Origin: Nostoc sp. B(2019)
Lineage (GTDB): Bacteria; Cyanobacteriota; Cyanobacteriia; Cyanobacteriales; Nostocaceae
Length of the DNA: 64,000 nt
Direction: 5' to 3'
Assembly (NCBI RefSeq): GCF_010091925.1
Contig: NZ_WVID01000016.1
Coordinates: forward strand, 124,001-188,000
The notes beneath the pieces were generated by a model. That model searched no databases, was not told the origin of the DNA, and saw nothing but the letters and a program-made list of their open reading frames with translations. The position numbers and the translations under genes were made by a program. Position 1 is the stretch's first letter. Each line of letters starts with the position of its first letter. Positions 36,623-45,785 of the stretch are shown piece after piece.

Positions 36623-36856
36623 CTACTCATCGCTCAACGTTTCCATCAACAAATTTACCTGCTGCTGTCGCTGCTGCAAAAAAGTTTCACATTGACGTAA
36701 ATACTCAACAGCGCTGGCAAATTGGTCAAATACTTCTGCAAGTTCTAACTCACCCGCTTCGATGCGAGCAATGATTCCTTCTATTTCCACAACCTTAGCC
36801 TCATAATTCCAACCCTCCATTGAATCGGAACTTGAAGCACTCTTACGTTTAACCAT
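36623..36856 (-). CDS. xseB: Exodeoxyribonuclease VII small subunit
   Basis: 77 residues, the normal size. The helical core ([47 protein letters not shown]) is the XseB hairpin that binds the large subunit. It lies 48 bases downstream of xseA on the same strand, the expected pairing. The N-terminal ~12 residues ([13 protein letters not shown]) are low complexity; a downstream ATG (MEGWNYEA) is a possible true start. Confidence 0.92.
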   Translation of the reverse strand: MVKRKSASSSDSMEGWNYEAKVVEIEGIIARIEAGELELAEVFDQFASAVEYLRQCETFLQQRQQQVNLLMETLSDE

Positions 36857-36873
36857 TCAACCCTTGGCATCCT

Positions 36874-36894
36874 TCTCTACGAGACGCTGCGCGA
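36874..36894 (-). repeat. Dispersed repeat copy between xseA and xseB
   Basis: TCTCTACGAGACGCTGCGCG, the same family as at 15289 and, inverted, 4169, 9213 and 60385. It fills most of the xseA-xseB spacer. Confidence 0.7.
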
Positions 36895-36904
36895 TGGCAG
36901 TGCA

Positions 36905-38137
36905 TTAATTCTTAACTTCCGTAACTTTCACTTTAACCTCACCTTGTGCCAATTGAATCAACAAATCTTGCCCCACAGCCAATTCAGCAGCAGAACGAGC
37001 GATCGCCCCATTTTCCTGTCTTACCACCGCATAACCACGCTGTAACACTGCTTTCGGGTCAAGACTTGCCAACTTTTGCCGCAACATTTCTAAATGTTGC
37101 GTTGCTTGCTGCGATCGCCCCATTGTCACTTGCACCAATTGCTGACGCTTCCAAGCTAGCTGCTGCGTCTCTTGCTGCACTTGTCGATCTAAGCGCAAAC
37201 GTCGCAAACGGTTTCGTAAAACTTGCAGTTGACTAAGAGCAGTTTCCTCAGAGAAAAGCATCGCCTTATACAAAGCCACAACTCTCTGCCGATGCTCAGT
37301 ATACAACTCTGACAGTGCTGGTACAACCATTTCCGCTGCCGCAGTTGGTGTATGCACACACGCATCTGCAACTAAATCTACCAAAGACTCATCCCGTTGA
37401 TGACCAATACCAGTAATTACCGGAATCGGACAATTAACAACCGATCGCACCACCCGCTCATCATTAAAGCAAGCCAATTCTTCAACCGCGCCGCCTCCCC
37501 GCGACAAAATTAGCACCTCGGCGCGTCCATCTCGTTCCACCCGCTCAATTGCTTTAACTATAGATTCTGGTGCTTGCTCACCTTGTACTGTGGCGGGAGA
37601 AAATAAGACGTGCAAACCGGGATACCTTTGCTTGAGAGTTTTTTGAATATCGCCCCAAGCCGCAGCAGTCGGTGAAGTGACGACAGCGATCGTTTGGGGG
37701 TGGATTGGGAGCGATCGCTTTCTTTGAGCGTCAAACAACCCCTCAGCCAGCAAGCGATTTTTCAGTTGTTGATAGCGCAACGCCTGCAAACCAACACCAG
37801 CGGGTAAAGCCTGCCAAACTGATAATTGATACTCTCCTCTTTGCGGATATACTCGGATACTACCCAAGATAATTAACTGCTCACCAGGAATTGGCATTTG
37901 CGCGAGTTTTGCTACTTGGCTATTCCACACCACACACTTAATTCCTGCTGTTCCATCAGTATCTTGCAGCGTAAAAAATAACCCACTGCGATGGTGGTTA
38001 GCACTGGAAACTTCCCCAGTAACCCAAACTTGCCGTAGCTGCTCATCTTGTTCTAATAACAAGCGAATATAGTCAGTTAACCCGGCTACTGAAAGCGCTG
38101 TATCGAGAATGAGGGATTCGGGAAGGTCGAAAGTCAT
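36905..38137 (-). CDS. xseA: Exodeoxyribonuclease VII large subunit
   Basis: About 410 residues. An N-terminal OB fold (LRQVWVTGEVSSANHHRSGLFFTLQDTDGTAGIKCVVW) is followed by the catalytic region with the family blocks AVVTSPTAAAWGDI, ILSRGGGAVEELACFNDE and VITGIGHQRDESLVDLVADACVHTPTAAAE, then a coiled-coil C-terminal domain. With XseB it degrades single-stranded DNA from both ends. An upstream TTG is open, but ATG 38137 is preferred. First gene of the xseA-xseB pair. Confidence 0.95.
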   Translation of the reverse strand: MTFDLPESLILDTALSVAGLTDYIRLLLEQDEQLRQVWVTGEVSSANHHRSGLFFTLQDTDGTAGIKCVVWNSQVAKLAQMPIPGEQLIILGSIRVYPQRGEYQLSVWQALPAGVGLQALRYQQLKNRLLAEGLFDAQRKRSLPIHPQTIAVVTSPTAAAWGDIQKTLKQRYPGLHVLFSPATVQGEQAPESIVKAIERVERDGRAEVLILSRGGGAVEELACFNDERVVRSVVNCPIPVITGIGHQRDESLVDLVADACVHTPTAAAEMVVPALSELYTEHRQRVVALYKAMLFSEETALSQLQVLRNRLRRLRLDRQVQQETQQLAWKRQQLVQVTMGRSQQATQHLEMLRQKLASLDPKAVLQRGYAVVRQENGAIARSAAELAVGQDLLIQLAQGEVKVKVTEVKN

Positions 38138-38498
38138 CAAAGATGCCTGAAAGCATTAGTGCTGAAGCGATTTTAGCATTTGTAAAAGGGACTGGGAATT
38201 GGGGACTAGAGGCAGAGGAGCAAAAGAATAATTCTTTACCAAACTCAGTGCTAAAGCGCGGTACTCAGAACTCTTCATCCCTTAACCGAACCGCATTGGG
38301 ACAACGCCTGCAAACAGACGAGTTTTTCTGCCGCTTTCAATGAACTTTAGACTAATGATTAATAACAGGGGAAATTGCGCCCGAATTGTTCGGTTCTACG
38401 ACTGTTACGAGTACACAAATGACTATAACCTCATAAGTAGTAGTGAAATGCCTACCCTATATGCTGTTGGTCGCTGTTGAATCAAGGGGTGAAAAGCT

Positions 38499-39932
38499 GT
38501 GTACGAATGGATCTTGCCGAGTCTGAGTGAAGTTTTAGCCGAAAGTCAATCAAGTGTGGTTGAATGTTCACCTGCTAAAGCAGAGCGGCAATGGCGCGTC
38601 AGCCTAGCAGCGACAGAACATTTGCTATTAAATACTTTAGCAACTGTTTCACCTGACGCCACCCAAGGATTAGTTTTAACTGCACCAGCACCCCTATTTA
38701 GTCAGCCAAAATTGACTCAAAGCTTGCAGACGGTAACTTTTACAGCAAAACCATTTAATCCTTTGGCATTAATGCCATTTCAAATGCCAGTTGCGATTGC
38801 AACTGTAGATGAAGCTCCTCAAGAGTCGGTACTAGCCTTATTACCTGCCGATCCACTAGCATCCGAGCAGTTTTGCTTGGTTTTCACAGAAAAATTTAGA
38901 TTAGTACTGGTTTTAGCAGAACACAAAAACGGCAAAAAAACGTTTTCATTTTCCTTTGAGCCAGAGGTAGTGCAGCAGGCGTGGCGATCGCTAGGAGCAC
39001 GGGTAATGCTGACTAATCCAGAATTTTTCGTCGATTTAGATGGATTAGTACAGAAGTATTCCCCAGTTGCACCAGATTATCGTACCGTAATCCAGTTTAG
39101 CCAGTTACTACTTCAACAATTACCAGAACCAGAAGCCGACACTGGGAATGTCCCCCCTTCTCCCCTTCCCCCCCTCTCCTCCTCTGTTTCCTCTTCTCGT
39201 CCCGATGTCGAATTGCTCCAAGCCTTTGCTCACGAAGTCCGCACCCCCTTGACAACGATTCGCACCATGACTCGCCTACTGCTCAAGCGGCGGGACTTAC
39301 CTGCAAACGTGCTGAGTCGCTTAGAGATAATTGATCACGAGTGTACCGAGCAAATTGATCGGATGGAGTTGCTGTTTAAAGCCGCAGAACTAGAAACTTC
39401 TGCCTCAACAAAATCTTCAAGAACTCAACTCACACCGATGTCTTTGGATCAAGTATTGCAGCAAAGCATTCCCCGTTGGCAACAAGCAGCGCATCGGCGA
39501 AACTTGACTTTAGATGTTGTTTTACCTCAGCAATTACCAACGGTGGTAAGCAATCCCACCATGCTAGATCAGGTACTCACTGGTTTGATGGAGAATTTTA
39601 CCCGCAGCTTACCATCTGGTAGCCATATTCAAGTTCAGGTTATCCCAGCTGGTGATCAACTAAAGTTACAACTATCGCCTCAACTCCAGTGCAAAGACAC
39701 AAGCAAAGCTGCAATACCCGCACCGCCTCCAATTCGTAAAGCTCTTGGTCAACTGCTGATGTTCCAGCCGGAAACAGGTACGATTAGTTTAAATATTGCT
39801 GCCACTAAGCACTTATTTCAGGCAATCGGTGGAAAACTGATTGTACGCCAGCGTCCACATTATGGCGAAGTTTTGACTATTTTCCTACCTTTAGAAGTTA
39901 GCAATCAGCATAAGTCAGGAGTTATGAGTTAG
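38499..39932 (+). CDS. Histidine-kinase-like protein with degenerate ATPase domain
   Basis: 477 residues, no membrane helix. An N-terminal domain of about 210 residues (possible sensory domain) precedes a low-complexity linker (PPSPLPPLSSSVSSSRPD). The DHp H-box is intact (LLQAFAHEVRTPLTTIRTMTRLL). The C-terminal ATPase region keeps only part of the N-box (LTGLMENFTRSLPSG) and lacks recognisable G1 (DxGxG) and G2 boxes, although the final GGKLIVRQRPHYGEVLTIFLPL strand is kept. It may be a non-catalytic phospho-acceptor or a partner-dependent kinase. The linker DNA resembles pyrimidine-rich intergenic repeats. Confidence 0.75.
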   Translation: MYEWILPSLSEVLAESQSSVVECSPAKAERQWRVSLAATEHLLLNTLATVSPDATQGLVLTAPAPLFSQPKLTQSLQTVTFTAKPFNPLALMPFQMPVAIATVDEAPQESVLALLPADPLASEQFCLVFTEKFRLVLVLAEHKNGKKTFSFSFEPEVVQQAWRSLGARVMLTNPEFFVDLDGLVQKYSPVAPDYRTVIQFSQLLLQQLPEPEADTGNVPPSPLPPLSSSVSSSRPDVELLQAFAHEVRTPLTTIRTMTRLLLKRRDLPANVLSRLEIIDHECTEQIDRMELLFKAAELETSASTKSSRTQLTPMSLDQVLQQSIPRWQQAAHRRNLTLDVVLPQQLPTVVSNPTMLDQVLTGLMENFTRSLPSGSHIQVQVIPAGDQLKLQLSPQLQCKDTSKAAIPAPPPIRKALGQLLMFQPETGTISLNIAATKHLFQAIGGKLIVRQRPHYGEVLTIFLPLEVSNQHKSGVMS

Positions 39933-40036
39933 GAGACAGGGTAACAGGGGGCAGAGGGGCAGAAAGACACAAGGGAATAAATACTGACCTTTGAACTGAC
40001 CTTTGACCCTTGACTCAGAACTTTCCAAACTAGGAG

Positions 40037-40975
40037 TTAAAAGTTATCAGTTGCTTCAATTAAGGCGCTGGTAATTCCTGGCTCACTCATCGAATGTCCA
40101 GCATCAGGAACTACAACAAATTCAGCTTCCGGCCAAGCGCGATGTAATTCCCAGGCTGATATCATCGGACAAACTATATCATAACGTCCCTGAACAATTA
40201 CAGCGGGAATATGGCGAATGCGGTCAACATTTAAAAGTAATTGATTTTCTATTTCAAAAAATCCTTTGTTAATAAAATAATGACATTCAATTCTTGCAAA
40301 AGCTGAGGCAAATTCACTCTCACCAAACTTTTGCATGAGGTCTGGATCTAAGAACAGCCTACTTGTACTAGCTTCCCAAATTGACCAAGCACGCGCTGCT
40401 GCCAATTGAATTTCTAAATCTGGACTGGTCAAGCGTTTGTAATATGCACTAATCAAATCATCCCGCTCAGAAATCGGAATTGGTTTTAAATACTCTTCCC
40501 AAGCTTCAGGAAAAATATAGCTAGCACCCTCTTGGTAGAACCATTGCAACTCTTTTTGTCTCAACATGAAGATGCCACGCAGAATTAATCCCGTGCATCG
40601 AGAGGGATGGGTTTGACTGTAAGCCAATGATAAAGTGCTGCCCCAACTACCACCGAAGACTACCCACTTTTCTATACCTAAATGTTCGCGTAGTTTTTCA
40701 ATATCATTTACTAAATCCCAAGTGGTGTTTTCTCGTAATTCAGCATGGGGTGTACTTTGACCACAACCACGTTGATCAAACATGACCAACCGCCATTTTT
40801 CTGGGTGAAAATATTGTCGATAAAAGGGTGGACATCCACCACCAGGGCCACCATGCAGTAAAACGATTGGCTGGCCTAACGGGTTGCCAGACTCCTCAAA
40901 ATGGATAGTATGAAGGTCGGAAACTTGTAAACTACCTTCTAAATAAGGTTCGATCGCTGGGTAAAGTTGTCGCAT
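40037..40975 (-). CDS. pip: Proline iminopeptidase
   Basis: 312 residues. Alpha/beta hydrolase with oxyanion motif LLHGGPGGG, the DQRGCGQSTP block, nucleophile Ser in GGSWGS (family GGSWGSTL) and the C-terminal catalytic His in PDAGHSM. It releases N-terminal proline from peptides in the cytoplasm. Length and blocks are typical of the S33 family from bacteria. Monocistronic; convergent with the histidine-kinase-like gene. Confidence 0.95.
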   Translation of the reverse strand: MRQLYPAIEPYLEGSLQVSDLHTIHFEESGNPLGQPIVLLHGGPGGGCPPFYRQYFHPEKWRLVMFDQRGCGQSTPHAELRENTTWDLVNDIEKLREHLGIEKWVVFGGSWGSTLSLAYSQTHPSRCTGLILRGIFMLRQKELQWFYQEGASYIFPEAWEEYLKPIPISERDDLISAYYKRLTSPDLEIQLAAARAWSIWEASTSRLFLDPDLMQKFGESEFASAFARIECHYFINKGFFEIENQLLLNVDRIRHIPAVIVQGRYDIVCPMISAWELHRAWPEAEFVVVPDAGHSMSEPGITSALIEATDNF

Positions 40976-41135
40976 TCTGCAAATTTTACCAGTAATGGAG
41001 CAAGTGCGATCGCAGTGACATCCACGTAAAAGTCTGGACTGATATGTAAAATTGTTATACGTAAATTTCCTTACTTGTTGGAACCAACTTTAGTGCAGTC
41101 ACGTCGTGTTTAATTTGATACTATTGCCATAACAA

Positions 41136-42039
41136 ATGGCTAAAGGAGAATCAACAGACCCCCTAAACCCTACACAAGAATTGGTGGAAGTTCTGCGACA
41201 ACGCGCCGCCAACAGAAAAGGATTCTATGCTCTATTATCTTGCGATCGCGGACAGCAATCTTGGGAATTTCCCCAATTAGGACATGGAGTATTCACTTAC
41301 TACTTAATTCGGGGTTTGCGCGGAGAAGCCGCTGACTCTCAAGGCGTCATCGAAGCGGATGGACTTTACCGCTATGTTTATCACCAAACGCTTGCATATA
41401 TAGATAAAGCTAATCAGCAACTCCGGGTGATTAATCAGCTTAAAAAAAGTCGCGGCGAAAACCAAATACATCCAGAATATCCATCACAAACCCCTAAGCG
41501 TATTGTGGAAGGCATCGGAGAAGTGATTCTAGAGCTTAAACCAGATCAAACTGTGTCTGCACGATATCCACGACAAGCATTAATTGTAGAGGGACTCCCC
41601 AAAAGTAAGATTTCCTTGGCTTTGACTAAAATACTCAACACATCTGGTGGCTTTGAGGTCAATTATTGGACTAGTGGCAAAAAACCATCTGCTGATGTAC
41701 GCAAAGCGATCCAAAAGTCTTTGCTGTCTGAATCCTTTGCCGAGTCATCCACCATCACTAATCCTACAGAAGAAAGTGCAACTGTATTTTTATATCTGCG
41801 AGGACAGATTCAAGAGACAGAACAAGGAGAAGCAGTATTAGTACTATCTGATAATGTTGACCTGAATCGTAGAAGAGGATGCACCCATAGGTCAGCTACC
41901 TTATTTTAGTTTTTTTGAGCAGGTGTGGCGAGTCAAAGTATTGGGTGTGTGGGAATGGCATAGTGCGATCGCCACTGCTTCTTGGTGGCGATTGTGTGCT
42001 GCTTTGTTCTCTCGCATCGAGATTTGTCAAAGCAAATAG
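41136..42039 (+). pseudogene. Decayed caspase-domain (peptidase C14) gene
   Basis: The open part (41136-41909) encodes the late half of a bacterial caspase-like domain (GFYALLSCDRGQQSWEFPQLGHGVFTYYLIRGLRGEAAD) and a C-terminal domain, but lacks the N-terminal region carrying the catalytic His/Cys. Near 41875 the frame shifts: after LSDNVDLNRR the second frame continues EDAPIGQLPYFSFFEQVWRVKVLG... through to a stop at 42039. Thus the gene has both a missing 5' part and a 3' frameshift. Intact relatives are metacaspase or ortho-caspase-like proteins of multicellular cyanobacteria. Confidence 0.7.
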
Positions 42040-42157
42040 GAATAGTAGATTAATAGCGCCTCACCACAAACAAACTTTAAACTACCGCCTCACCAATGAC
42101 CTTAAGGTAACTTAAATATGTGACAGTGTATTTATTCAAATATCAAAAAATACAATC

Positions 42158-42553
42158 ATGATTTTCGCAGGCAAACGACCGAGTAATTTAGGTGTGAGCA
42201 ATGGGAACTTAGCACCCTGTCCCAACTCCCCTAACTGTGTTTCTAGCCAGAGTTCAGACGCAACCCATCAAATTGCACCGTTGAATTTTACATCTAACCC
42301 AGAGGGAGCGATCGCTACTCTTAAAGGTATCATTGAATCCTTACCCAGAACTAAAATAATTACTGAAAGTAAGGATTATTTGTATGCGGAATTCAAGAGT
42401 GCTTTGATGGGATTTGTGGATGATGTAGAGTTCTATCTAGACAGAAAAGCTAATGTGATCCACGTTCGCTCAGCCTCACGCTTGGGTCAGAGTGATTTGG
42501 GTGTCAATCGTCAACGCATAGAAACGATTAGAGCACAGTTCAACAAAGTTTAG
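42158..42553 (+). CDS. DUF1499 family protein
   Basis: 131 residues. The N-terminal LAPCPNSPNCVSSQSSD cysteine motif and the C-terminal VDDVEFYLDRKANVIHVRSASRLGQSDLGVNRQRIETIR block are diagnostic of DUF1499, a small domain of unknown function common in cyanobacteria and plastids. No signal peptide is apparent. It ends six bases before the convergent glycosyltransferase gene. Confidence 0.9.
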   Translation: MIFAGKRPSNLGVSNGNLAPCPNSPNCVSSQSSDATHQIAPLNFTSNPEGAIATLKGIIESLPRTKIITESKDYLYAEFKSALMGFVDDVEFYLDRKANVIHVRSASRLGQSDLGVNRQRIETIRAQFNKV

Positions 42554-42558
42554 ACCGA

Positions 42559-43644
42559 CTAGGTAGCACTGTTAGTTAAACCAACTAAACTGCGTAAATG
42601 CCCATTTTGAGCAAATTTCTCTGCTAGGATTTGTTGATAAACCGCTTCATAGCCATCAGTCATCTGCTGAATACTAAAGCGGTTTTCAACATATTTCCGA
42701 CAAGCATAGCGGTCTAACTCTGCTACCTGATTAATAGCACTGACGCACTCTTGAATGTTATTGCAAAGAAAGCCCGTCTTACCGTGAGAAATTACCTCTT
42801 CAGTAGAACCTAATTTCATCGCAATTACTGGAGTACCCGAAGCCATCGACTCAACCATTACTAACCCAAACGGTTCTCGCCAAGTAATGGGGAATAAAGT
42901 TGCTACTGCACCTCCCATGAGGGCATTTTTTTGCTCATGGTTAGCTTCACCCAGATACTCAATTTGCTCACCGTCAATCTGCGGTTTGATTTCTTTCTCA
43001 AAGTATTCCACATCAACGGCATCAACTTTACCGGCCATTTTCAAATGCCAACCAGCTTTTTTGGCAATTTCTATAGCTAAGTGCGTTCCCTTCTCTGGAG
43101 ATATCCGACCCAAAAATGCTAGGTAGGGAGGATCCTGTGATTGGGCGTGAAACTTATAACTGTTGACATCAATGCCGTTGTAAACTGTCGTTAAATAGTT
43201 CAGCCCTAACCTTGGTTCCCGCTGTGCATCAGAAATACTAACGAAGGGTTGGTTTTTCCCATAACTAAATATTTTTTCGTTATCAGGGGTAAAAATGCCG
43301 TGCAATGTATGAACTGTAGGAGTTGTAACGAGCTTCGCACAGGCTAGTGGGCCATGCCCCGTATGGGAGTGAATAATATCAAACTCTTCGGCCCGTTCAT
43401 ACACTGAAGCTAGTTGCAGCATCTCATAGATACTGTAATCTTTGATCGTGGAATCGAGTCTTAAGGCACGGGGATGAACTGACAATATTTTCGCCAGACT
43501 GATAGAATCTCCCGACGCAAATAGAGTAACTTCGTGTCCACGCCTGACTAATTCATCAGTCAGTAACCCCACCACTAACTCTATGCCACCATAAGCGGGA
43601 GGCGGTACTCTTTCCCATAATGGTGCGATTTGAGCAATTCTCAT
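42559..43644 (-). CDS. Glycosyltransferase family 4
   Basis: 361 residues. N-terminal Rossmann domain (MRIAQIAPLWERVPPPAYGGIELVVGLLTDELVRRGHEVTLFASGDS). C-terminal nucleotide-sugar domain with FLGRISPEKGTHLAIEIAKKAGWHLKMAG and the GT4 motif EPFGLVMVESMASGTPVIAMKLGSTEEV. It likely transfers a sugar from a UDP/GDP donor to an envelope glycan or lipid. ATG 43644 follows AGGAG with 7-base spacing; an overlapping GTG is possible. Monocistronic. Confidence 0.93.
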   Translation of the reverse strand: MRIAQIAPLWERVPPPAYGGIELVVGLLTDELVRRGHEVTLFASGDSISLAKILSVHPRALRLDSTIKDYSIYEMLQLASVYERAEEFDIIHSHTGHGPLACAKLVTTPTVHTLHGIFTPDNEKIFSYGKNQPFVSISDAQREPRLGLNYLTTVYNGIDVNSYKFHAQSQDPPYLAFLGRISPEKGTHLAIEIAKKAGWHLKMAGKVDAVDVEYFEKEIKPQIDGEQIEYLGEANHEQKNALMGGAVATLFPITWREPFGLVMVESMASGTPVIAMKLGSTEEVISHGKTGFLCNNIQECVSAINQVAELDRYACRKYVENRFSIQQMTDGYEAVYQQILAEKFAQNGHLRSLVGLTNSAT

Positions 43645-44365
43645 CACAAATCTCCTAAAAAATAAGAATTGAATTAGAAGTGTTTCTTTCTTCTTTTATT
43701 GGTGCTTTGAATCGATTAATGCTGGACTAAATACTTACTTAAAACACCAACTTTTTTAAGAATCTTCTCCATATCTTATACCTTTACTTTTGGATATTTC
43801 GTCTACCTAAGTAGGGAAATCACCCTCTCCGAAGAGGTAAAAGATGTTCTTGCTTTATTAAAAGTTGCAATTTTGATGGTATTTCTCCCGTAGAGGTTTT
43901 ATGTAAATATGATTTCATCAAATCGGTCAAATATAGTCTATGAGATAGAATTTAGCAAAATGATTGTGCTCACGGATATTAATTATTCAATTTTCAAGTT
44001 TTAATACAAATGTTAAAATATGTAGATATATAAAGGACGGTTTTCCGTACATCAAAGGAGGATATGTAGACACCAAAAGGGTAGCTTACTGTAAGTTTTT
44101 ATGAATAATAAACAGCAAATTATCCTGGAAAAAGCTGAAATTATCTTGATATTTTGTCTTTTGCGTTCTACCTAAGTTTTTAATGGTAACTATCAAACCT
44201 ATCTGAGGAAATTCAAATGTAATCAGAAAATTATCAAACTCAACTTCTTTCTACCTCTCTCCACAGGTTATATTCCCTAGTAATTAACCAGGAGAGCAAG
44301 AAGAAAGTAGGGGTATTGACTTTTAATATTAAGTATGATATTTTTGACTTCCATAATAAACATAT
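43645..44365. other. Long AT-rich intergenic region
   Basis: About 720 bases between divergent genes. It contains AAAACACCAACTTTTTT (resembling the inverted repeat at 9654-9701) and several short AT runs. No gene, riboswitch or transposon end was recognised. A 24-codon frame at 44101 has no supporting features. Confidence 0.55.
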
Positions 44366-45169
44366 ATGAACATGAATATATCTTCATCACTAAAAAGACC
44401 GCATGTTGCATGGCAGGCGGTTTTCTCACTGCTGATGTTTGTGTTCATGTATTTGCCTATATTTGTACTGGGCTTTTATAGCTTTAACCAGTCACCCTAC
44501 AGTGCAAATTGGCAAGGATTCACTCTAGAGTGGTATTACAAGTTGTTCAGTGACGATCGCATCTTATCAGCTTTGAAAAACAGTTTGATAGTTGCTGGTT
44601 GTGCAGTGGGAATCTCAACCGTATTAGGAACTTCAATGGCTGTAGGATTAGCACGCTATGAATTTCCTTTTAAAAAATTGTATCGCGGTACTGCTTATCT
44701 ACCGTTGATCATTCCTGATATTGCGATCGCAGTGGCGACTCTAGTTGTTCTAGCCGCATTTGCGATTCCTCTAAGTATATGGACAATAGTAGCGGCTCAT
44801 GTGGTATTTTGTCTGGCTTATGTCGGACTTGTAGTTTCTTCACGACTTACTAACTTAGATCCCCACTTAGAAGAAGCAGCACTTGATTTAGGAGCGACAC
44901 CAATCCAAGCCTTCATCAAAGTATTGCTACCGCAATTAATGCCTGGTATTATCGCTGGTTGTCTGTTAGCCTTTGTCCTCAGCTTAGATGACTTTTTGAT
45001 TGCTAGTTTCACTGCTGGTAGCGGTTCTAACACCTTACCAATGGAAATTTTTAGTCGGATCAGAACAGGAGTCAAGCCTGATATTAACGCTCTTAGCGTC
45101 ATGCTGATTTCCGTATCTGCGATCGCTGCTTTTGTAGCCGAATTGATTCGCGCTTCTGGAGAAAGGTAA
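44366..45169 (+). CDS. potC: Spermidine/putrescine-type ABC transporter permease (PotC-like), orphan
   Basis: 267 residues, six membrane helices. The EAA loop (HLEEAALDLGATPIQAFIKVLLPQLMPGIIAGCLLAFVLSLDDFLIASFTAG) is characteristic of PotC/PotI permeases for polyamines. PotA, PotB and PotD genes are not adjacent, so it is an orphan or relocated subunit. The stop codon lies inside the first unit of a TAATTCG heptamer array, meaning the repeat reaches into the gene end. The substrate assignment follows family only. Confidence 0.85.
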   Translation: MNMNISSSLKRPHVAWQAVFSLLMFVFMYLPIFVLGFYSFNQSPYSANWQGFTLEWYYKLFSDDRILSALKNSLIVAGCAVGISTVLGTSMAVGLARYEFPFKKLYRGTAYLPLIIPDIAIAVATLVVLAAFAIPLSIWTIVAAHVVFCLAYVGLVVSSRLTNLDPHLEEAALDLGATPIQAFIKVLLPQLMPGIIAGCLLAFVLSLDDFLIASFTAGSGSNTLPMEIFSRIRTGVKPDINALSVMLISVSAIAAFVAELIRASGER

Positions 45170-45215
45170 TTCATAATTCGTAATTCGTAATTCGTAATTC
45201 GTAATTCGTAATTCG
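45167..45215 (+). repeat. Tandem TAATTCG heptamer array (STRR)
   Basis: One variant TAATTCA unit (45167-45173), then six perfect TAATTCG units (45174-45215). The stop codon of the preceding permease gene is the start of the first unit. Confidence 0.97.
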
Positions 45216-45785
45216 TAGCTGTTCGCGTAGTCAGGTAAGTCTTTACTCATTAGTCCTCTTGCAAAAATATATTTTTGTACATTGGGGAAAAGGGGAAAGG
45301 TTGTAAGTCCTTTTTCTCTTTACCCCTTAACCCCTTAACCTTTTCCCTGACTTTTGCAAGAAGTCTATTAGTCATGATCATAATCTTGGTTTATACCCTC
45401 CGTTGAGTAGCTACTGTGTATGGTAGCCTTGGCAAGGGAAGCTTGCTTGATAGCGCAAGTATGGTTTAATACTAACCGCCACGGAGAGTTGGTATAAGTA
45501 CAGAGTTAAATAATGTTAAGCAGCAGTCTATTATATAGACTAACTAAGTTTGCTAGATGATTTATTTAGTAGGTATAAATAAATTAAAGTCAGTATTTGG
45601 CGTTGAAGTGCTAAATTGCTAACTATATGCAACAAAGTATCTTTTGTTTAATTATGCCCACTTAACTTTAAAGCCAAGCAACAGCTTACAAGCAGTTAAA
45701 TAACAGTTGAATAACTGACTCAAAATATGGAAAAATCAGAAGGCAGTTAAAAAAGTTAATAAATAGCAGAGTAACAATAAGCAAA
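45216..45785. other. Intergenic region with a TA-flanked MITE candidate
   Basis: 570 bases. It holds the element at 45251-45367 and a copy of the AGTAGGTATAAATAAATTAAAG motif near 45567; the remainder is AT-rich upstream DNA of the HTH-AAA gene. Confidence 0.6.
45253..45365. mobile_element. Candidate MITE with terminal inverted repeats and TA flanks
   Basis: Left end GTCCTCTTGCAAAA and inverted right end GACTTCTTGCAAAA match at 12 of 14 positions. Both ends are bordered by TA, within TTAG/ATTAG, suggesting a TA target-site duplication of the IS630/Tc1-mariner kind. The interior is a palindrome-like AGGGGAAAAGG/CCTTTTCCC filler with no coding capacity. Confidence 0.65.

Noticed and set aside
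38143-38343. 66-codon open frame upstream of the histidine-kinase-like gene
   Set aside because: The sequence is mostly STRR-type repeat and low complexity (GTGNWGLEAEEQ), without a ribosome site or recognisable domain. Probably not a gene.
45167-45215. Tandem TAATTCG array considered as CRISPR
   Set aside because: Heptamer units without spacers; this is an STRR, not a CRISPR.
45253-45365. MITE carrying a coding gene
   Set aside because: Only palindrome-like AGGGGAAAAGG filler is present; no frame longer than a few codons.
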